Of a stretch of DNA of 64,000 nt, positions 61,810 through 64,000 are shown piece by piece (the stretch's first letter is position 1; every line of letters starts with the position of its first letter). The position numbers and the translations under genes were made by a program. Location: positions 99,423-163,422 of the forward strand of contig NZ_FULE01000046.1 in the NCBI RefSeq assembly GCF_900163965.1, given 5' to 3'. The stretch is from Vibrio ruber DSM 16370 (GTDB taxonomy: Bacteria > Pseudomonadota > Gammaproteobacteria > Enterobacterales > Vibrionaceae). The notes below the pieces were generated by a model. That model did no database searches. It saw only the letters and a list, made by a program, of their open reading frames with translations, and had not been told where the DNA came from.

Positions 61810-61875
61810 GACTCTGATTTACAGCAATCGCCTTGTATGGTGGGCATAACACAATGGCATGGCGAATGCTGTCAG
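61810..61875. repeat. Palindromic repeat, left copy (flanks acyltransferase gene)
   Basis: Starts GACTCTGATTTACAGCAATC and contains near-palindromic arms ACAGCAATCGCC and GGCGAATGCTGT (11 of 12). A diverged copy in the same orientation is at 63277-63344. It looks like a short non-coding mobile or REP-type element. The rest of 61784-62125 shows nothing else. Confidence 0.65.
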
Positions 61876-62125
61876 TTGAATGTATGAACGGTGGACTCAT
61901 GAAAGTCTCCGGCTTATTGGTAAAGTGAGCCTAAAATCATCACTATCGTGAGAGACGGATGTCATCCTTATATTATACGCTTGAATTATTTATCTTTTTT
62001 CAGATACTGACTTGTTATGCTTTTAACTGCACTAAGTTACGAAAAGAAGTTCATAAAATTCAATTTTGATGATGTTTATGCTATGTTTCTGATAATTTTG
62101 GGGCTGGACATGGTTTTTAATGTAG

Positions 62126-63211
62126 ATGAGTAAACTACTAAATATTCAGGGTCTTCGTGGAATTGCCGCATTATTGGTCGTTTGTTTTCATTTGCTTCCG
62201 ATAGAAGAAAAATATGGTGATGGGAGAGTTGTACTTCCCGATTTTTTCATACATGGGATGTTCGGTGTCGATCTTTTTTTCGTAATAAGTGGCTTCATAA
62301 TGGTCTCTATTACAAAAGGTCAGTTTCAACACACGTCAAATGCACTGAGTTTTTTATATCATCGTGCTTCTAGAATATATCCAACATACTGGTTTTATAG
62401 TTCATTAGTATTGATTTTTTTTCTTATAAGGCCTGAGTGGGTTAATAGCGCTCAAGGAAACCATGTCAATATTATTTCTTCTTTTTTATTGTGGCCAGAA
62501 GAGACACTTCCTCTCATTAATGTAGGATGGACTTTAATTCATGAAGTTTATTTTTATATGGTTTTTTCTATTTTATTAATATGTATTCCTGAAAAACGAC
62601 TGAGTATATTTCTTTTCATATGGGGTGCTTTAGTTGTTTTTGTTAATTTGTATGTTGTTACAGATAGTTCTGTTATTCATTTGATTGCTCATCCTCTAAC
62701 AATGGAGTTTATTGCTGGAGCCCTTCTAGCGATTCTTTATCATAAAGACAGTAGCTGGAAATTCGCTGTGTTTTTAATGGTTGCTTCAGTATTATTTTCA
62801 TCGATATTGATTTTGTTCAATCAATCAAAGTTTCCTAGTGATTGGTGGAGAGTCGGTATCTACGGTACGCCAGCCGCAGCCATTCTTTATTGTCTTGTTA
62901 TAGCAGAAAGAAGAAATATTGTGTTCAATAAATATTTAGTAAAGATTGGTGATGCATCTTATTCTATATATTTATTGCACATTCTTGTGTTGAGTGCTGT
63001 TGGTAGAGTGATTTATGTTCTGTCATCACGAACTGAATTTTCTATACCTAATTATGCTTTGCTTATTGTGTTATTATTTTGTGTTATTATCTCTGGGTTG
63101 ATTAGTTACAGAATTATTGAACGACCATTATTGAAAATATCCAGAAAATTATACGAATCTATCAGAACGTACAAGTCAAATATAAAAATTAAGGATGATA
63201 GGCTTCATTAA
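62126..63211 (+). CDS. Membrane acyltransferase (acyltransferase 3 / OafA-like)
   Basis: 361 aa with about ten membrane helices. Family motifs: LLNIQGLRGIAALLVVCFHL (R-x10-H type), FGVDLFFVISGFIM and YHRASRIYPTYW, with ISYRIIERPLL near the end. Such proteins add acetyl or other acyl groups to sugars of surface polysaccharides or O-antigen. It has no SGNH domain. It is isolated from any polysaccharide locus, is AT-rich, and lies between two copies of a small repeat, so recent gain is likely. Confidence 0.88.
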   Translation: MSKLLNIQGLRGIAALLVVCFHLLPIEEKYGDGRVVLPDFFIHGMFGVDLFFVISGFIMVSITKGQFQHTSNALSFLYHRASRIYPTYWFYSSLVLIFFLIRPEWVNSAQGNHVNIISSFLLWPEETLPLINVGWTLIHEVYFYMVFSILLICIPEKRLSIFLFIWGALVVFVNLYVVTDSSVIHLIAHPLTMEFIAGALLAILYHKDSSWKFAVFLMVASVLFSSILILFNQSKFPSDWWRVGIYGTPAAAILYCLVIAERRNIVFNKYLVKIGDASYSIYLLHILVLSAVGRVIYVLSSRTEFSIPNYALLIVLLFCVIISGLISYRIIERPLLKISRKLYESIRTYKSNIKIKDDRLH

Positions 63212-63276
63212 TCTGATATATTCTTTCAAAATTAATTTATCAGTATATGAAGATTACACAAATCATACTCTTATTC

Positions 63277-63344
63277 GACTCTGATTTACAGCAATCGCTA
63301 TGTATGGTGGGTAAAAAAACATAATGTCATGGCGAATACTGTCA
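63277..63344. repeat. Palindromic repeat, right copy
   Basis: GACTCTGATTTACAGCAATC again starts the element, with GGCGAATACTGT as the second arm. The two copies differ mainly in the loop (GGGCATAACACAATGGCAT against GGGTAAAAAAACATAATGTC). Confidence 0.65.
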
Positions 63345-63365
63345 ATGATGTGAGAAGAAGAGGCG

Positions 63366-63767
63366 CTATAGGCCCCCGGTCAAATCCAAATAGTTGCCTG
63401 TGGAAAATGATGATTTTTCACAGGCTAGCCAATAAATTGCCTCGGCAACCTCTTCAGGTAAACCGCCTCTTTGCAGAGGAATGACACTTTTTAGTCTCTC
63501 GATGCGCTCAGGCTCACCACCGTCAGCGTGCATATCTGTGTAAATAAAACCGGGACGAACACAATTGACCCTGATCCCTTCAGCTGCAACTTCTAACGAC
63601 AACTCTTTGGTCAAAGTGTCAATTGCTCCTTTTGAGGCTGCATAATCAATATACTCATGAGGCGAACCCGAACGTTCTTGTGTCACATGATTGGCAGCCT
63701 TTGTATTGGATTTATAGTTGATACAGACGGCGTAGCCATGGTGAGCGAAAAGTTTTGCAGTTGCAGC
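63366..63767 (-). pseudogene. Short-chain dehydrogenase, internally deleted and cut by an IS
   Basis: The minus strand reads, without interruption, ATAKLFAHHGYAVCINYKSN (beta-1/alpha-1/beta-2 of an SDR) and then NHVTQERSGSPHEYIDYAASKGAID, which belongs to the active-site Tyr-x3-Lys region. About 90-100 residues that normally separate these parts, including the NNAG motif, are missing in frame. The C-terminal end is normal (PGFIYTDMHADGGEPERIER). The first codons, including the Gly-rich NAD(P) loop, are replaced by the IS end. Confidence 0.82.
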
Positions 63768-64000
63768 TGTAGTGGTACGGTGAATTTGGCCACCTGATTA
63801 GAGGTGTTAAAATACACCTCATAGCATGACAGGTGAAACTATGACCAAGCGTACCAGACGCACTTTCAGTGCGGAATTCAAACTCGAAGCAGCGCAACTT
63901 GTTCTCGATCAAAACTACACCGTTGTTGAAGCTGCAAAAGCCATGGGTGTTGGTAAATCGACAATGGATAAGTGGGTAAGGCAGCTCAAGCAAGAAAAAA
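63768..64000 (+). mobile_element. Left end of an IS3-family insertion sequence
   Basis: SDR homology stops at a TGTAGTGGTACGG junction, which I take as the terminal repeat (IS3 ends begin with TG). A palindrome GAGGTGT-TAAAAT-ACACCTC (63801-63820) and the orfA gene follow. The element runs off the window, so its right end and target duplication cannot be seen. Confidence 0.78.
63841..64000 (+). CDS. IS3-family transposase OrfA (3'-truncated by window edge)
   Basis: The 53 visible codons (MTKRTRRTFSAEFKLEAAQL, VVEAAKAMGVGKSTMDKWVR, QLKQEK) are the N-terminal helix-turn-helix of an IS3-family OrfA. AGGTGAA precedes the ATG. OrfB, normally made by -1 frameshift, would lie beyond the window. Confidence 0.92.
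   Translation, partial: MTKRTRRTFSAEFKLEAAQLVLDQNYTVVEAAKAMGVGKSTMDKWVRQLKQEK

Noticed and set aside
1..64000. CRISPR array, tRNA or rRNA genes, prophage
   Set aside because: No regularly spaced repeats, no cloverleaf sequences and no phage structural or lysis genes were recognised; VgrG proteins here belong to type VI secretion.

Overview
Organism and overall character. The window looks like a gammaproteobacterial, most probably Vibrio, chromosome. This is inferred from the NorR/NorVW set, the type VI secretion VgrG proteins, the EptA and Csp proteins and the general coding style. The plant-polysaccharide enzymes and a complete-looking anaerobic cobalamin operon would suit a salt-marsh or rhizosphere vibrio such as the V. 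gazogenes/ruber/spartinae group, but I cannot prove the species. No rRNA, tRNA or CRISPR array was seen.

Layout. (1) 1-5.8 kb, AT-rich: right end of a nonribosomal peptide cluster (condensation domain, cytochrome P450, a second threonyl-tRNA synthetase that is probably the self-resistance copy, type II thioesterase). (2) 5.8-6.4 kb: decayed DNA. (3) 6.4-11.5 kb: methyltransferase and the anaerobic NO-detoxification genes norV-norW (minus strand), diverging from norR, with a readable sigma-54 promoter and three NorR-type sites between them. (4) 11.8-24.5 kb: a tandemly duplicated type VI secretion array with two full vgrG genes, three vgrG fragments, two effector-immunity pairs, orphan immunity-like genes and relics. 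Three near-identical intergenic blocks each hold a 64-codon gene and a structured, probably non-coding element. That element has a variable 8-base 'guide' that co-varies with two matching sites. (5) 24.5-33.1 kb: secreted carbohydrate enzymes (acetyl-xylan-esterase-like, a GH43-CBM-GH62 arabinofuranosidase fusion, alpha-amylase) and a PhzF-family protein. (6) 33.7-44.6 kb: a nine-gene ribosomal-peptide cluster that I think is the most interesting system here. (7) 44.7-57.3 kb: cobalamin genes: cobC, cobA, a cobalamin riboswitch, then cbiCDETFGHJKLMNQO. (8) 57.4-64 kb: eptA, merR-quinone reductase, cold-shock gene, acyltransferase flanked by a repeat, a broken SDR gene and the left end of an IS3-family element.

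The peptide cluster. The precursor (250 aa) has a leader ending in Gly-Gly. The core is 19 consecutive two-residue units in which nearly every second residue is Ala and the other is Asn or an aliphatic residue, followed by seven Gly. After this comes an unusual ~100-residue C-terminal part. Around it lie an SdpI-like immunity protein, a radical SAM enzyme, a methyltransferase with an amide-methyltransferase-type NPPL motif, a protein with a SelO-like kinase fold signature, a HlyC-like acyltransferase, HlyD, a C39-peptidase ABC exporter and an S9 peptidase. The alternating core recalls polytheonamide-type beta-helical toxins (alternating D/L residues, N-methyl-Asn). The exporter, acyltransferase and large partner protein recall class IIb microcin maturation. 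I infer an epimerised, methylated and possibly acylated membrane-active peptide.

The vgrG array. Each duplicated block carries the same vgrG 5' end but a different low-GC toxin or immunity payload. This is consistent with cassette exchange by homologous recombination in the conserved 5' parts. The repeated RNA-like element sits exactly at these recombination blocks.
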